Positions 53,303 to 53,429 of a stretch of 53,429 bases of DNA are shown one piece after another (the first letter of the stretch is position 1; the number at the start of each line of letters is the position of its first letter). The notes under the pieces are model-generated. The model worked only from the letters and a program-made list of their open reading frames with translations. It was not told where the DNA came from and made no database searches. The stretch covers positions 1-53,429 of the forward strand of contig JADHTQ010000027.1 of assembly GCA_016784965.1 (NCBI GenBank), in the 5' to 3' direction. Made by a program: the position numbers and the translations under genes. The stretch is from Bacteriovoracaceae bacterium. Its GTDB lineage: Bacteria > Bdellovibrionota > Bacteriovoracia > Bacteriovoracales > Bacteriovoracaceae.

Positions 53303-53326
53303 ATTGAATAAAGAACGAAGAGTTTA

Positions 53327-53354
53327 TGTTACATTTTTTTACGAGGATGTAACA
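53327..53354. other. Inverted repeat TGTTACAT/ATGTAACA near the right edge
   Basis: TGTTACAT (53327-53334) and ATGTAACA (53347-53354) form an exact 8-bp inverted repeat with a 12-base spacer. GATGTAAC at 53346-53353 recurs at 53403-53410. It may be a leader stem or a processing or protein site in the presumed rRNA precursor. The other bases of 53077-53429 show no gene. Confidence 0.4.
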
Positions 53355-53429
53355 AAACCAGAGAAGATGAGAAAGAACCTAAGAGTATGTTTTGTTAGGG
53401 TCGATGTAACTAGAAAGTTGCTTTGCTGA

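Noticed and set aside
53318-53335. GAAGAGTTTATG resembling the start of 16S rRNA
   Set aside because: The match stops after about ten bases; the invariant bases that should follow (a CATGGCTCAG block) are absent.

Overview
The window is AT-rich DNA from a Gram-negative bacterium. Bacteriovoracia or a related Bdellovibrionota lineage is my best guess, but it is an inference from style only: many small secreted or outer-membrane proteins, an rpsU (S21) gene, a cytoplasmic HDLIN-type histidine-kinase-like protein, a HAMP-only membrane protein and periplasmic deacetylase-like enzymes. No complete rRNA or other marker in the window settles it. The 2-oxoacid:ferredoxin oxidoreductase and aldehyde:ferredoxin oxidoreductase genes point to low-oxygen or fermentative ability.

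Layout. Bases 1-138 are the right end of an IS200/IS605-type element: the last codons of tnpB plus a hairpin and TCAA end resembling the 3' end of an omega RNA. Next come acetate kinase (227-1441), two large reverse-strand exported proteins (1438-5442; one with 12-residue helical repeats, one with an exact 9-residue cysteine repeat), rpsU, rarA and a secreted endonuclease I. Bases 8456-16222 form a tight seven-gene operon: ferredoxin, alpha and fused beta-gamma subunits of a 2-oxoacid:ferredoxin oxidoreductase, an iron alcohol dehydrogenase, an aldehyde:ferredoxin oxidoreductase, a D-2-hydroxyacid dehydrogenase and a LarA-like protein, closed by a hairpin terminator. Together they could interconvert a 2-hydroxyacid, 2-oxoacid, acyl-CoA/acid, aldehyde and alcohol with ferredoxin as carrier.

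Bases 16372-19392 hold exported proteins, the first a polysaccharide-deacetylase-fold protein. Reverse-strand genes 19409-24294 form a second compact operon: cytidylyltransferase-PEP mutase fusion, phosphonopyruvate decarboxylase, an AIM24-family protein, a GYF-TerB protein and a DUF4438 protein. This is a phosphonate biosynthesis core tied to genes not normally discussed with phosphonates. Housekeeping genes follow (metH, recD2-like, murI, pullulanase, rlmN), mixed with envelope proteins.

Bases 39806-44017 encode a 1403-residue protein joining a glycosyltransferase module to a C-terminal phosphodiester-glycosidase (NAGPA) module. The right part holds an aminotransferase, several unknown or membrane proteins, a HAD phosphatase with an extra N-terminal domain, a PfkB kinase, asnS and a VC0807-family membrane protein. 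The last 250 bases contain a near-consensus promoter, a small hairpin and a boxA-like antitermination sequence, suggesting that an rRNA operon starts just beyond the right edge.

Strongest candidates for something undescribed: the phosphonate/AIM24/TerB/DUF4438 operon, the glycosyltransferase-NAGPA fusion, the ferredoxin-linked hydroxyacid operon and the 9-residue cysteine-repeat protein. Functions of recognised genes rest on motif recognition by eye; no search was run.
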